Assembly (NCBI GenBank): GCA_018223125.1
Contig: JAAEZA010000009.1
Location: 26,668 to 90,667 of the forward strand
Reading direction: 5' to 3'
Source of the DNA: Paracoccaceae bacterium
GTDB lineage: Bacteria; Pseudomonadota; Alphaproteobacteria; Rhodobacterales; Rhodobacteraceae
Length of the DNA: 64,000 nucleotides
Below, one piece after another: positions 45,503 to 54,738 of this stretch. Position 1 is the first letter of the stretch. Every line of letters starts with the position of its first letter. The translations under genes were made by a program, and so were the position numbers. The notes beneath the pieces were generated by a model. The model saw nothing but the letters and a program-made list of their open reading frames with translations, was not told where the DNA came from and ran no database searches.

Positions 45503-46804
45503 TTATTCGGCTGGTGCGGCTGTGTTGCTCAGGCGCGTAACGGTTTCTGCCAGATCAGGCCAAGCCGGCCTGTTCGCGCGGGCATCCCGCAGATAGGCTG
45601 CAATTGCGGTAATTTCTGTCGGGCTGAGCGCATCACGAAATCCCGGCATAACCACGCCTTCGATGCCTTCAGGCCCGCTGACACCGTCAAGGATCACATG
45701 GATCAGGTTGTCTGGCGTTTCCAGATTGGTCGCAGAGTTGATGCCAAGATCGGGGCGACCTGCCGCAATCTGTTCCGTGTTGTAATGGCAAGAGGCACAG
45801 GCGGTTGCATATAACCGCTCGCCCTGATCCTTACGGTACTGCGGATCGGGCCGTCCCCGCTCCAGACTGCGGACCACAGCCGAGGTGTCTACGGGATCAC
45901 CATTGTTTGTCCCCGATTTTTCCCCGAGATAGAGGCTTAGTGCATCAATATCGGACTCCGGCAATTCGCGGATTCCGATGTGGACGACCGGCCCCATTGG
46001 GCCTGCAGAAATTCCGTGGTTCGCGGACACACCTTCTGTCAGATAGGATTTGAAATCCGCTGCTGTCCAAGGCACCGCAGAAGCATTTCGGGGCGTCAGG
46101 GCGGGTGCCGTCCACCCGTTGATCTGTGCTCCCCCGTATTGGTCGCTTTCGATCTCGGCCCCCAACGGATTGCGCGGCGTGTGACAGGCCCCGCAATGCG
46201 CCAGACCTTCGGCGAGATAGGCCCCGCGATTCCATTCTTCCGAATGGGCCTGATCCACTTCATAGTCGTCAAAATCTACAAATAGCAGTTTCCACCCTGC
46301 CTGAAGAAAGCGCAAATCCAGCGGAAACGGCAGCTCGTTTTCCTTGGTTTCAAGCTCCACAGGGGGAACTTCTGTCATGATGTAAGCGTAAATCGCATCC
46401 ACATCTTCGTCAGACATTTTGGTAAAATGGTTGTAAGGGAAGGCAGGGAACAGATGGCGCCCGTCCCTGCGGACGCCTTCTTTCATGGCACGCCGGAACG
46501 CCTCGGGTGAGTAGCTGCCGATACCGGTTTCCTTCGCAGGCGTCAGGTTTGTGGCGTAGATTGTCCCAAAACCGGTGTCCATCGGATAGTTTCCGGCAAA
46601 GGGCGGCCCGCCCTCGGCTGTGTGACATTCGCTGCAATATCCCGCAGCCGCCAGCACACGCCCCTTCTCTACGATTTCAGGATCAAAGGCGGTCCGGCTG
46701 TTTGCGTCAACCGGTTCGATGGCTGGTTTGTACGCGTAAATTCCGAACCCCGCTGCGCCGATAAGAATTACGGCGCTCGTCGCCCAGAATACGCGTTTTA
46801 ACAT
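45503..46804 (-). CDS. Triheme cytochrome c subunit of the dehydrogenase
   Basis: A 433-residue membrane-anchored cytochrome. It begins with a single helix (about residues 3-24) that serves as signal or anchor. Three CxxCH sites are CSECH, CGACH and CASCH, at about 55, 205 and 342. This matches the cytochrome subunit of gluconate, alcohol and three-component aldehyde dehydrogenases. It would hand electrons to the quinone pool or an oxidase. I chose ATG 46804, which has a GGAG nine bases upstream; a TTG lies at 46819. It is first in the operon. Confidence 0.9.
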   Translation of the reverse strand: MLKRVFWATSAVILIGAAGFGIYAYKPAIEPVDANSRTAFDPEIVEKGRVLAAAGYCSECHTAEGGPPFAGNYPMDTGFGTIYATNLTPAKETGIGSYSPEAFRRAMKEGVRRDGRHLFPAFPYNHFTKMSDEDVDAIYAYIMTEVPPVELETKENELPFPLDLRFLQAGWKLLFVDFDDYEVDQAHSEEWNRGAYLAEGLAHCGACHTPRNPLGAEIESDQYGGAQINGWTAPALTPRNASAVPWTAADFKSYLTEGVSANHGISAGPMGPVVHIGIRELPESDIDALSLYLGEKSGTNNGDPVDTSAVVRSLERGRPDPQYRKDQGERLYATACASCHYNTEQIAAGRPDLGINSATNLETPDNLIHVILDGVSGPEGIEGVVMPGFRDALSPTEITAIAAYLRDARANRPAWPDLAETVTRLSNTAAPAE

Positions 46805-47032
46805 GCTGCATTGCTCCAACTGTCGGAATTTAAAAGGTCACAGTTTCTGCTGTACTTGGCCCCAACGCATGGGCGGCGCTATGGTTCCAAATTTTCTTCA
46901 AATTCCGAAGACGCCGGAAATGCTTTTCAACTGCCTGTTTTCGAATCAACTTCAGGCATCCGTGCTGTGGCGTTGAATGACGAGTGTCAGAGAAAATTTG
47001 AAAGTATCGACGGGGTTTGCAACCCTCAGGCC

Positions 47033-47822
47033 CTAACCGGGCGCCAGTGGCAGCGCCTGAGCCTCGCCCCACTGACGTGGAGACTGTCCGTAAAGCCATT
47101 TGAATTCGCGGCTGAACTGGGATGCGCTAACATAGCCCACATCCTGCGCCGCCTCGGATACGGTCACACCGGTGGCGATCTTCATCGCGGCGTTGTTCAG
47201 GCGCATTGCCCGGCGCAAAGGTCTGACGGGCGAACTGCCCCGCCTCCCCCGTCAGGATTGCATAATACAGTTCGCGCAAGCGGAATTCGTCCAACACCGT
47301 AACATCCGGCGCTTTCGTGCCCAGTTGCACCAGCCGCAACAATGACTCCAGAAACCTGTCGTCCCAACGGGCCAGCCGGATGCCGCGCGCACTGTCCTCG
47401 ACAGGGTGCATGTTGTCTCCGGCGGCGTCCATCTCGATCGTGATCTGTGTCATCAAGCGTTGATCAAGTGCGATGTAAACCCCGTACAACGGGGTCTCGG
47501 CAGAGGCCGCCGACGTGCCAGCCTCTACCGGCATCGACATCGAACAGCACATATATGCGCGGTTGTCATAGACATAGCGTTTGCCATCCAACACGGTTTC
47601 CTTGGCCCCGCTGACTATGGCGATGACACAAGGTTCATAGACCGCCGGAACGCAGGGCACCGCTTCGGTGGCGCGAAACAGTTTCACGCCTGCGATGCCG
47701 GTTTCGATCATCCCATCCACTGACATGCGGGACTCGATGATTTGTCTTATTTGGTCTTTGCTCATGCAGCCAGTACGTGTGAAGCAAAGCGCCGTTTCAA
47801 TCACCGCGATACGATCAGGCAA
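47033..47822 (-). pseudogene. AraC-family regulator with internal deletion and frameshift
   Basis: Residues 1 to about 205 (from 47822 down to about 47215) are an intact AraC-type sensor domain (FLESLLRLVQLGT, EFRLRELYYAILTGEAG). The frame then runs on without homology to 47127. Another frame carries the last part of the DNA-binding domain, MRLNNAAMKIATG, VGYVSASQFSREF and YGQSPRQW, ending at 47033. The first helix-turn-helix, which normally sits between these blocks, is missing, so this is a deletion of roughly 40-60 codons that also shifts the frame, not a single-base error. The gene cannot make a working regulator. Confidence 0.85.
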
Positions 47823-47927
47823 GTATTCGCGACGATTTCGCCTGTTTCCGGCAAGCAGCGGTACTTATTTCCTTTTCAACAGATACCGCACACCGCACAG
47901 CCCCGTGCAAGACAGAGGATATAATCA

Positions 47928-48875
47928 ATGGCAGATACAACATTCGGCCCCGATGGATGGACACCAGCGCAGCTTGGCGATCTTTCCGGCAAGACCTATG
48001 TGATTACAGGCGGCAATGCAGGCGCGGGATTTCAGGCGGCGCGGATATTATTGTCCAAGGGTGCGAAACTGGTGATGCTGAACCGCAGCGAGGAAAAATC
48101 AGCCGCCGCGGTGAAAGGCCTGAAACAGGAATTCGGGCCAAACGCGGACGTCAGTTTTATCCGCATGGATCTGGCGGATCTGTCATCGGTGCGCGCAGCG
48201 TCGGAACAACTGCTTGCGACCCTGCCCCGCATTGATGCGCTGATCTGCAACGCTGCGATTGCTTAGGTGCCCAAACAAAAGCTGACCGTTGACGGGTTTG
48301 AGAGCCAGCTTGGAACCAACCACTACGGTCACTTCCTGTTGTGCGGAAAACTGTTCGAACGGCTCGAATCCTCCAAAGGCCGGATCGTGGTTGTTGCCAG
48401 CCTCGGGTATAAGCTGGGGATCAAGACCATCCAGTTCGACGATATGAACTGGGACAAGAACTATAGCCCCAACGCCGCCTACAGCCAGAGCAAGCTGGCC
48501 CAAATGATGTTCGCCTATGAATTGCAGGACCGCGTCAAAGCGGCGGGCAAGGATCTGGAGACTTACGTCTGTCATCCGGGTGCCTCGGCCACTTCTCTGA
48601 TCAGCACCAGCGGCGGGATCATGACCCGTGCGCTTTGGTGGGTGATGACGAAAACACCCCTTGTGCAATCTGCGGAAAAAGGGGCCTATCCCGAAGTCAT
48701 GTGCGCCACGGAAACCGGCCTGAAGGAACGCGCCTTTCACGGTCCTACGGGATGGATGCAGACAGGTGGTCCGGTGGGCACCGGAAAGCTGGAACCCCAC
48801 GCCCATGACAAGCCGGTTATGACCCGACTGTGGGATGTTTTCGTAGAAGCAACAGGGTTCAACTGGCCGGTCTGA
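47928..48875 (+). pseudogene. Short-chain dehydrogenase interrupted by an in-frame amber codon
   Basis: One frame encodes a complete SDR of the retinol dehydrogenase/protochlorophyllide reductase-like type: TYVITGGNAGAGFQAA (cofactor), ICNAAIA, GTNHYGHFLL, then YSQSKLAQ with the catalytic Tyr and Lys. A TAG at 48264-48266 falls just after NAAIA, where homologues as I recall have Gln; CAG to TAG would explain it. Both halves are otherwise intact and 314 residues in total. It is divergent from the broken AraC gene. Recent nonsense mutation or sequencing error are the options. Confidence 0.85.
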
Positions 48876-48917
48876 TGGACGTTGGGGTTGGGGCTTCAAG
48901 GAAAAAGGGTTCGATCA

Positions 48918-49397
48918 TCAGGTCAGCCCCAACAGCAAGAGAAGCGAAGACATCGCGGAGGCCACAGTTCGCACACTGTTCCAGAAGGTCCAGCGCGGCA
49001 GGTAGGTGTGCCTCCAGAACCGTTCTGTCTCGGGGAGACTATGATCCAACGGGGCCAGCTTTTCATTGAGCGGTACGTTAAAGACGACCGTGACACCGAA
49101 GGTTCCCACTACATAAGTCAATCCGGACAGCGTGATGAGAACACTGTCAAAACCGGACAATACGACGATGGCATAGGCAGTCAGGGCCGCAGACACAGGA
49201 ACCAGCCCCAAAAAGAGCGCCATGAAAACCACGCGAAAGACTTCGCGGTTGATAATCTGCATGGTCTCAACGCCGCCGTGGCCGTCTGCCTTGGACAGGG
49301 ATCGCATAAGGAAATCCGAAAACGCGAGAAAAACACCGGCGACAAGGGCAAAACCGATGACCGAGAACTGACAAAGAAGTAGAAACCAGTTTGACAT
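48918..49397 (-). CDS. DUF1772 (anthrone-oxygenase-like) membrane protein
   Basis: A 159-residue protein with four hydrophobic segments (about residues 5-28, 52-74, 82-104 and 138-157). The NVPLNEKLAPLD motif (about 106-117) followed by W-H-YLPRWTFWNSVRT (about 128-142) is the DUF1772 signature. The family includes fungal anthrone oxygenases, but bacterial members are uncharacterised to my knowledge. It lies in a minus-strand run with DUF4345 and NmrA-like genes downstream of an AraC regulator. Confidence 0.8.
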   Translation of the reverse strand: MSNWFLLLCQFSVIGFALVAGVFLAFSDFLMRSLSKADGHGGVETMQIINREVFRVVFMALFLGLVPVSAALTAYAIVVLSGFDSVLITLSGLTYVVGTFGVTVVFNVPLNEKLAPLDHSLPETERFWRHTYLPRWTFWNSVRTVASAMSSLLLLLGLT

Positions 49398-49469
49398 GAA
49401 AGTGTCCTTTCTTGGCAGGAGCGACGTCGTGCCGCCCGAAACGGCACGACAGAGTTCAGGTCCGGCTGA

Positions 49470-49889
49470 TCACCGAGAAGCGAGAGCCGCTGCAGCGGAC
49501 GGTTCCACCTTCCGGCGCAGCGGGACGGGAAGGATGCAAAGCAAACCGATCCCGATTTCAAACACCGCAGCGAAAACGAGCTTCTCATCCGGCGTTCCGT
49601 CAACAGCAACCGAGAAAATGCGCGCGAAGCCATACGACAGGAAAACGGCGGCAGCGATATTGCGGGCGGCGGTTTCTGAACCGGATATGAACACCCCCAC
49701 CAGCATGAAAACCCCGAGCACGAGCAACGTGCCCCCTGGCGCACGGACCTCGCTGAGCAGGCTCGGATCCTGATGCAGCACGATCCCGTTATAGGCGAAA
49801 AAAGCCTCCGGGATTATCAGAATTGCGGCGCCTATGCCCACAGAGGTTGCACCGGCTAGAAACAGAACGGCTTTGGAAAAGAATGGCAT
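49470..49889 (-). CDS. DUF4345 membrane protein
   Basis: A 139-residue protein with four membrane segments. The loop FFAYNGIVLHQDPSLLSEVRAPGG after the first helix and the AVFLSYGFARIFSVAVDG stretch match the DUF4345 pattern. No biochemical role is known to me. It lies between the DUF1772 and NmrA-like genes, with gaps of 72 and 52 bases, probably in one transcription unit. Confidence 0.78.
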   Translation of the reverse strand: MPFFSKAVLFLAGATSVGIGAAILIIPEAFFAYNGIVLHQDPSLLSEVRAPGGTLLVLGVFMLVGVFISGSETAARNIAAAVFLSYGFARIFSVAVDGTPDEKLVFAAVFEIGIGLLCILPVPLRRKVEPSAAAALASR

Positions 49890-49941
49890 TGGATACTCCT
49901 TTCTGTAAGAAACGGCCGCAAGGTGCAGCCGTTTTCAGGCA

Positions 49942-50775
49942 TCAGGCGGCCTTGGCAGCCCAGACGCCGGTTGCGGCCGCCCGTTTGCAAAAATCTGCGA
50001 AGTCACGGGGCGGGCGGCCAAGCGCCCGCTGCACGCCATCGCCCAACCATTCATTCCGCCCGTCCAAAGCCTCTTCGCAGACGTGGGTGAATACATCGGC
50101 GATAAAGGTGCCGCCGATTTCGCTCATTGCGGCGTGGAACTGATCGAGCGTGATCGGAATGTATTGCACCGGCTTGTGAATCGCAGCTGACAGTTCTGCT
50201 GCGGCCTCTGAAAAGCGCAACAGGCGCGGGCCGGTGATTTCGTACAACTCGCCTGAATGGCGGCCCATATCCGTCAGGGCAGCCACAGCCACATCAGCAA
50301 TGTCGTCTACATCTACAACAGGTTCGCCGACATCGCCCGCCGGCAGGGCAATATGCCCGTCAAGCACCGGTTCCAGCAGATACCCCTCGCTGAAATTCTG
50401 CGCAAACCACGAACAGCGCAACAGGGTATAATCAACGCCGGAAGCGCGCACGATCTCTTCGGACCTTTCGGCCTGCGTTTCACCACGCCCCGAGAGAAGA
50501 ACAAGCCGCTCCAGACCTTTTTCTTTTGCCAGCGCGCCAAGCGCCTCGATTTTCTCGGCAGCGCCGGGAAAGGCCAGATCGGGAAAATAGGAAACATAGG
50601 CAGTGGCAACACCTTCAAGGGCAGGCGCCCATGTTGTTTCATCGTCCCAGTCAAACGGGATGGCCGCGCTACGAGTTCCGGAGCGGACAGGGTATCCGCG
50701 CTCTGACAGGATTTTTGCAATTCGACGGCCGGTCTTGCCATTAGCGCCGATTATAAGGATCGGTTTGGTATGCAT
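49942..50775 (-). CDS. NmrA-like NAD(P)-binding protein
   Basis: A 277-residue Rossmann protein from the ATG at 50775, which has a GGAGAG Shine-Dalgarno. The N-terminal ILIIGANGKTGRRIAKIL is the dinucleotide motif. The LVLLSGRGETQAER and LLRCSWFAQNFSEGYL stretches place it in the NmrA/atypical SDR group. Such proteins act as oxidoreductases or redox-sensing regulators. Its neighbours (AraC, FMN reductase) point to redox or quinone stress. Confidence 0.82.
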   Translation of the reverse strand: MHTKPILIIGANGKTGRRIAKILSERGYPVRSGTRSAAIPFDWDDETTWAPALEGVATAYVSYFPDLAFPGAAEKIEALGALAKEKGLERLVLLSGRGETQAERSEEIVRASGVDYTLLRCSWFAQNFSEGYLLEPVLDGHIALPAGDVGEPVVDVDDIADVAVAALTDMGRHSGELYEITGPRLLRFSEAAAELSAAIHKPVQYIPITLDQFHAAMSEIGGTFIADVFTHVCEEALDGRNEWLGDGVQRALGRPPRDFADFCKRAAATGVWAAKAA

Positions 50776-50885
50776 CACAGTCTCTCCATGAGTTGTTTGG
50801 ATGCACTTTGTATGCCGGAAGGCGCCTTTGACGGTCTTGACACATTCGGTCAGTGTTTTGACGGAAGTTGCCAAAGCATAAGTCG

Positions 50886-51890
50886 TTAATGTTTGATCCG
50901 GTTGTCCCGAAAAGCGGCGGGCGTCTGACCGACCCAGCGTTTAAAGGCACGGGTAAACGCGCTTTGTTCGGAATAGCCCGTCAAGAACGCAACTTCAGCG
51001 ATAGAGTGCTCGGTCCGGTCCAGAAGGCCTTCCGCCAGACAGCGCCGCGCCTGTTCCAGCAGGGTTTGAAACGTTTCCCCTTCGGCCACAAGACGACGGT
51101 GAAGCGTCCGTTCGCTTATCCCCATCGCCTTTGCCATGTCGCCGGCCCGTGGCGGCCCTTCGCTCAGGCGGTCGGAAATCCGGCGCAACAGGGTGTGCTG
51201 GAAAGAGCTCCGTCTGGAAATTTCGGCAAGCTGCGCGTCAAGATGGGGTGTCAGAAACTGCGCAATCGCGGGGTCGCCCAAACGGTTCGCCTGCGCCAGC
51301 GTGGCCTCTCCCATTAACAAACCGTCGAAATCCGAGTTGAAGATCATTGGACAGCCGAAAAAGGCTTCGTGTCCGGCGACCGAGGCCGGGGCGGCGTGGC
51401 GGCAGTGTACCTCTAGTGGCACGACGGGCTCTGGCGAAACCTCCCGCATTATGGAGACCGTGCTTGCCAGCGTTGCTTCGTTTGACATCCGCAGACCAAG
51501 CCGCCGCGGACCATCGCGGTGCAACAGAAAAAACGTACCTCTGGCATGTTCGCGGACTTCGTGCCCCGCCACAGATGTTAGCAGACGGGCATAACGCGCC
51601 GCCCTCTCTATCGAACCACGCAGGTTGGGTGCTGTTTTCCACGCCAGACCGAAAGCGCCGTAGTCATCGCATCGCATAGATGCCCCGACCCGCAGAGGAA
51701 ATGTGGTTGCCTCTTCAACAATCGCCGCAATCCGTTCCAGCAGCGCGTAATAGTCCACATCCGTGACCATCGTGCCCAGATCAGTTTCAGTCGGCTTTAG
51801 ACCAACCGACCCCAGCAAAGCATTCTGATCAGCGCCATCCCCGACAGCGGCGACGACTTTTCTAACAAAAAGTGCTGTGATTTCTCCCAT
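50886..51890 (-). CDS. AraC-family regulator with arabinose-binding-like N domain
   Basis: A 334-residue regulator of the OruR type. The N-terminal domain (about 15-200) has the usual PLRVGASMRCDDYGAFGLAWKTAPNLR region. The C-terminal DNA-binding domain (about 235-330) has GDMAKAMGISERTLHRRLVAEGETF and SIAEVAFLTGYSEQSAFTRAFKRW. It is the first gene of the run leading to the NmrA-like, DUF4345 and DUF1772 genes, 110 bases from the NmrA-like start, and probably activates them. Confidence 0.9.
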   Translation of the reverse strand: MGEITALFVRKVVAAVGDGADQNALLGSVGLKPTETDLGTMVTDVDYYALLERIAAIVEEATTFPLRVGASMRCDDYGAFGLAWKTAPNLRGSIERAARYARLLTSVAGHEVREHARGTFFLLHRDGPRRLGLRMSNEATLASTVSIMREVSPEPVVPLEVHCRHAAPASVAGHEAFFGCPMIFNSDFDGLLMGEATLAQANRLGDPAIAQFLTPHLDAQLAEISRRSSFQHTLLRRISDRLSEGPPRAGDMAKAMGISERTLHRRLVAEGETFQTLLEQARRCLAEGLLDRTEHSIAEVAFLTGYSEQSAFTRAFKRWVGQTPAAFRDNRIKH

Positions 51891-51954
51891 TCAAAATGCC
51901 GCCCTTGGAAATACGGGCCCAGAATAGGACAATCGGCGGGGAGAGACAAAAAGA

Positions 51955-52062
51955 TTAACAGGCACACATGCAGCTTGGGGTTGGACCGTGCTTTTCCAAA
52001 GCAGCGAACTGCCGGTCTTGAACAGGAAGGCGGTCAGCCGCCGCAATGGAGGTGCCTGTTAA
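51955..52062. repeat. Segment bounded by perfect 11-bp inverted repeats
   Basis: TTAACAGGCAC (51955-51965) and GTGCCTGTTAA (52052-52062) are perfect inverted repeats 86 bases apart. They lie in the 179-base gap between the AraC gene start and the DUF2798 stop. No target duplication is seen outside them, and no gene lies between them. They may be paired operator sites for the AraC protein, or the ends of a tiny mobile-element remnant. Confidence 0.55.
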
Positions 52063-52069
52063 ACGGTAA

Positions 52070-52309
52070 TCACTGGCGCGAAAAAGAGGCGGCCAGCGCA
52101 CCGGAAATCCGGCGCAAGTTTGATCCAAAGCTCAGATCCAGAGCGATCGCGACCGGCCATGCGATCAGAATGCTCTGCCCCCAATGCGCCAGCCAGTTCA
52201 GCGTCAGGCCGAATTCCAGACCGGTGAACACCCCTGACAAGGCGACGGACATGAACCCCGACATCACCACCGCCCCCGACAGCTTTTGCAACACGTCAGA
52301 ACTTATCAT
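52070..52309 (-). CDS. DUF2798 small membrane protein
   Basis: A 79-residue protein with two membrane helices (about residues 11-33 and 43-60). The GFMSVALSGVFTGLEFGL and WPVAIALDLSFGSNLRR patterns match DUF2798. Its start overlaps the FMN reductase stop by four bases, so the two are translated together. Function unknown; a small membrane partner of the reductase is one possibility. Confidence 0.78.
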   Translation of the reverse strand: MISSDVLQKLSGAVVMSGFMSVALSGVFTGLEFGLTLNWLAHWGQSILIAWPVAIALDLSFGSNLRRISGALAASFSRQ

Positions 52310-52851
52310 TGTGCGACCCTCAGAGTGTCGGTCAGGTGATGAACAGCAGATTCAAGTTCTGCGCGCGCGACCGGATCGGTGATGGATTGGGTTTCTGCAT
52401 CAAAGGCCTGATAAAAGCTTTTCACCGACACCGCCGCCTTCAGATCAACACCGAAAAAAGGCGCGGAAGCTTTGGCTGCTGCCAGAACACTGCCTGCACC
52501 CCCCGCACCGGGTGATGTGGCCAGAAACACTGTCGGTTTGTCCTGATATACCTTTTGATCAATCCGGCTGGCCCAGTCGAACAGGTTTTTATAAGCCGCT
52601 GTGTAAGAACCGTTGTGTTCGGCAAAAGACACAATGACCCCATCGGCGGATTTGATCTTGTTCAGGAATTCCTGCGCCGCTTGGGGCTGACCGAGTTTCA
52701 TCTCAGCATCCTCGCTGAACAAGGGAATTTCAAAGTCGTTCAGATCCAGAATTTCAACCTCTGCGCCTTTCGCAAGTGATGCGGCAAAGGCAGCCAGAGA
52801 TTTGTTTATGGATGTTGAACTGGTGCTGGCACCAAAAGCTACAATCTTCAT
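52306..52851 (-). CDS. NADPH-dependent FMN reductase family protein
   Basis: A 181-residue flavodoxin-fold protein. The N-terminal FGASTSSTSINKSLAAFAA binds FMN phosphate. SFAEHNGSYTAAYKNLFDW (about 79-97) and TSPGAGGAGSVLAA (about 113-126) are the usual flavin-contact loops. It reduces quinones, azo compounds or FMN with NAD(P)H. It is divergent from a LysR gene and probably under its control. Confidence 0.87.
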   Translation of the reverse strand: MKIVAFGASTSSTSINKSLAAFAASLAKGAEVEILDLNDFEIPLFSEDAEMKLGQPQAAQEFLNKIKSADGVIVSFAEHNGSYTAAYKNLFDWASRIDQKVYQDKPTVFLATSPGAGGAGSVLAAAKASAPFFGVDLKAAVSVKSFYQAFDAETQSITDPVARAELESAVHHLTDTLRVAQ

Positions 52852-52989
52852 GATCTGTCTCCGATGAATGTCGTGTTCAAATTGTTTGCCGAAAAAACGT
52901 GCCAGTCAGGCGTGGCGCTGACCTGCCAGATACAAGCGGGTTGAACGGGCACGGTCGTTGTTTCGGCTGACTCAGACTTACGGGCGATC

Positions 52990-53043
52990 TTGATAAATTG
53001 ATAATATTGATTTTTCATGTTATTGATCTAATAAACAGATCAA
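52990..53043. promoter_or_regulatory. LysR control region between FMN reductase and lysR
   Basis: TTGAT occurs four times in the same orientation (52990, 52998, 53007, 53023), and the last forms a perfect inverted repeat TTGATCT (53023-53029) with AGATCAA (53037-53043). This AT-rich block lies 15 bases before the lysR start and 139 from the reductase start. It is a good candidate for the LysR binding site and promoter. Confidence 0.65.
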
Positions 53044-53058
53044 TCTGAGGAGTGCTGC

Positions 53059-53931
53059 ATGACTCTGGAACAGTTAGTGGTCCTGAACGCCATCGTGGAA
53101 CAGGGAACTTTCCGCGCAGCGGCCGAGAATCTGGGAAAGGCACAATCGGCGGTCAGCCACATGCTCAAGAAGCTGGAAGACGAAATCGGATTTGCGCTTC
53201 TGTCCCGCGAAAACTACCGCCCTGCCCTTACAGAAAAAGGCGAGGTTTTCTACCGGCATTCCTTACGCGTTCTACAGGGTGTTCAGGATCTGAAATCCGT
53301 GTCCATGACCCTTGGGACAGCGCAGGAAGCCGAAGTCGCGATGACTGTGACTGCCACCTTTCCTTTCGCGCCCGTGTTAAAACTGATCGGTGACATGACA
53401 TCGCGGTTTCCGACGACCCATATTAAACTGTCCCGCGAGAACATGGGCGGTTCATTGGAAATGCTTCTGGCGGGCGAGGTCCAGATCGCCATTTCAACAT
53501 TAGACGGTGTTCCACTTGATCGCGTTGATGTCCTGCCTTTGGATTCGGTGGCAATCCTGCCTGTTGCCCATCCGGATTTTCCTGCTGCCCGCGACAGCAG
53601 GTTTAAATCCGATGCCGAGATGCAGAGCTACACACAGATCGTTGTTGCGGACAGCGGGCAGACGATCCGGCAAAGTCGGGGATTGCTGCCCGGGGGTTTG
53701 CGCTGGACCGTATCGGATTTTGCCACGAAAAAGGAAATCCTTCTGGCGAATATGGGCTGGGGCGGAATGCCCGAACATATGATCAGGGACGCGTTGGAAA
53801 AGAAACAGCTGGTCCGCCTGAACATCGAAAGCTATCCGCCCGTGCAGGTTCCGCATTTTGCAATGCGTCGCAGGGATATACCGAATGGCGTTGTGGCACA
53901 GGCAATCTGGGACGATCTGCGGCAAAGCTGA
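53059..53931 (+). CDS. LysR-family transcriptional regulator
   Basis: A 290-residue regulator. The N-terminal winged helix-turn-helix is EQGTFRAAAENLGKAQSAVSHMLKKLE (about residues 14-40). The effector domain follows (about 88-290), with LLAGEVQIAISTL and MGWGGMPEHM. It is divergent from the FMN reductase-DUF2798 pair and starts just behind GAGGAG. It probably controls those two genes. The effector is unknown. Confidence 0.9.
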   Translation: MTLEQLVVLNAIVEQGTFRAAAENLGKAQSAVSHMLKKLEDEIGFALLSRENYRPALTEKGEVFYRHSLRVLQGVQDLKSVSMTLGTAQEAEVAMTVTATFPFAPVLKLIGDMTSRFPTTHIKLSRENMGGSLEMLLAGEVQIAISTLDGVPLDRVDVLPLDSVAILPVAHPDFPAARDSRFKSDAEMQSYTQIVVADSGQTIRQSRGLLPGGLRWTVSDFATKKEILLANMGWGGMPEHMIRDALEKKQLVRLNIESYPPVQVPHFAMRRRDIPNGVVAQAIWDDLRQS

Positions 53932-53991
53932 TGTTTCGGGGGTGGAAACGGGCTAAATTCTGCCGCCGTTGTCATTCCGGCGACGGGATCG

Positions 53992-54576
53992 CTAGAACGG
54001 AAATGACAGTTGCACCGGCTTGAACCGTATTGCGTGCCTTGCTGCCAATTTTGACGATACTTCCTTTGCTCGCAAGACGACCATCGCGGCAGCGCGGGCA
54101 TCTTCGCCTGCATCATGGTGCTGGAACTCCAGTTCCAGCACCTGTTTCAGATTGGCCAGCCCGTGGCCACCGTTGCCTTTCAACTCCGGCCAGGCCGCCC
54201 GCGCGATTGCTACGCTGTCATGCCAGACAAGGCGCGGACGCGAAAGCCCGTGGGCTTTACAAGCTGCATTGATAGCCTTTTCATCAAATCTGCTGTGCTG
54301 CACCATCGGATGGCGCGACAGGAGCGGCAGCATTTCGGGCCAGACTTGCGCAAAGTTACCTGCGGATTTTACAGTCTCCGGCCCGATCCCGTGCAGATCA
54401 ACGTTGAACGGTGCAGAGGGCATTTGCGGATCAACGTAAGTGGACCACGTGTGGATGGTCTCGTCATATCCGACACAGGCGATCCCGATCTGGCAAATGC
54501 TCGCGCTGTTGCCACATGCGGTTTCCACATCAAGTGCAATGAACTGGAAGTCCCCGACCGGCAAAGGCGCATTCAT
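53992..54576 (-). CDS. DEDDh 3'-5' exonuclease (DnaQ-like)
   Basis: A 194-residue exonuclease from the ATG at 54576; an ATG at 54678 would add 34 residues with no similarity. Exo I is FIALDVETA with the metal-binding Asp and Glu, the exo II Asp is in VQHSRFDEKA, and exo III is HDAGEDARAAA with the His and Asp. The HGIGPETV stretch is common in epsilon-like proteins. A stand-alone enzyme of this size may trim DNA or RNA in repair. It is convergent with lysR. Confidence 0.85.
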   Translation of the reverse strand: MNAPLPVGDFQFIALDVETACGNSASICQIGIACVGYDETIHTWSTYVDPQMPSAPFNVDLHGIGPETVKSAGNFAQVWPEMLPLLSRHPMVQHSRFDEKAINAACKAHGLSRPRLVWHDSVAIARAAWPELKGNGGHGLANLKQVLELEFQHHDAGEDARAAAMVVLRAKEVSSKLAARHAIRFKPVQLSFPF

Positions 54577-54738
54577 CGAAATACCCCGCCCGTCTGGTAG
54601 GTGAAAACCGGATTCATAGGTTTGCGCAGAAATGGTAGATCGCTTCGGGCATTTTGGTCCTTGTCTCGGGTTATCCACTGCTTGCGCTTTCCCGAACCCG
54701 ACTGCAAGGCCTAAGCAGCGGACAGGACGACGCGGTCA

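Noticed and set aside
48887..48933. GTTGGGGC/GCCCCAAC inverted repeat near the DUF1772 stop
   Set aside because: The arms are 31 bases apart, the right arm lies in the end of the coding region, and there is no T tail, so a terminator call is not justified.
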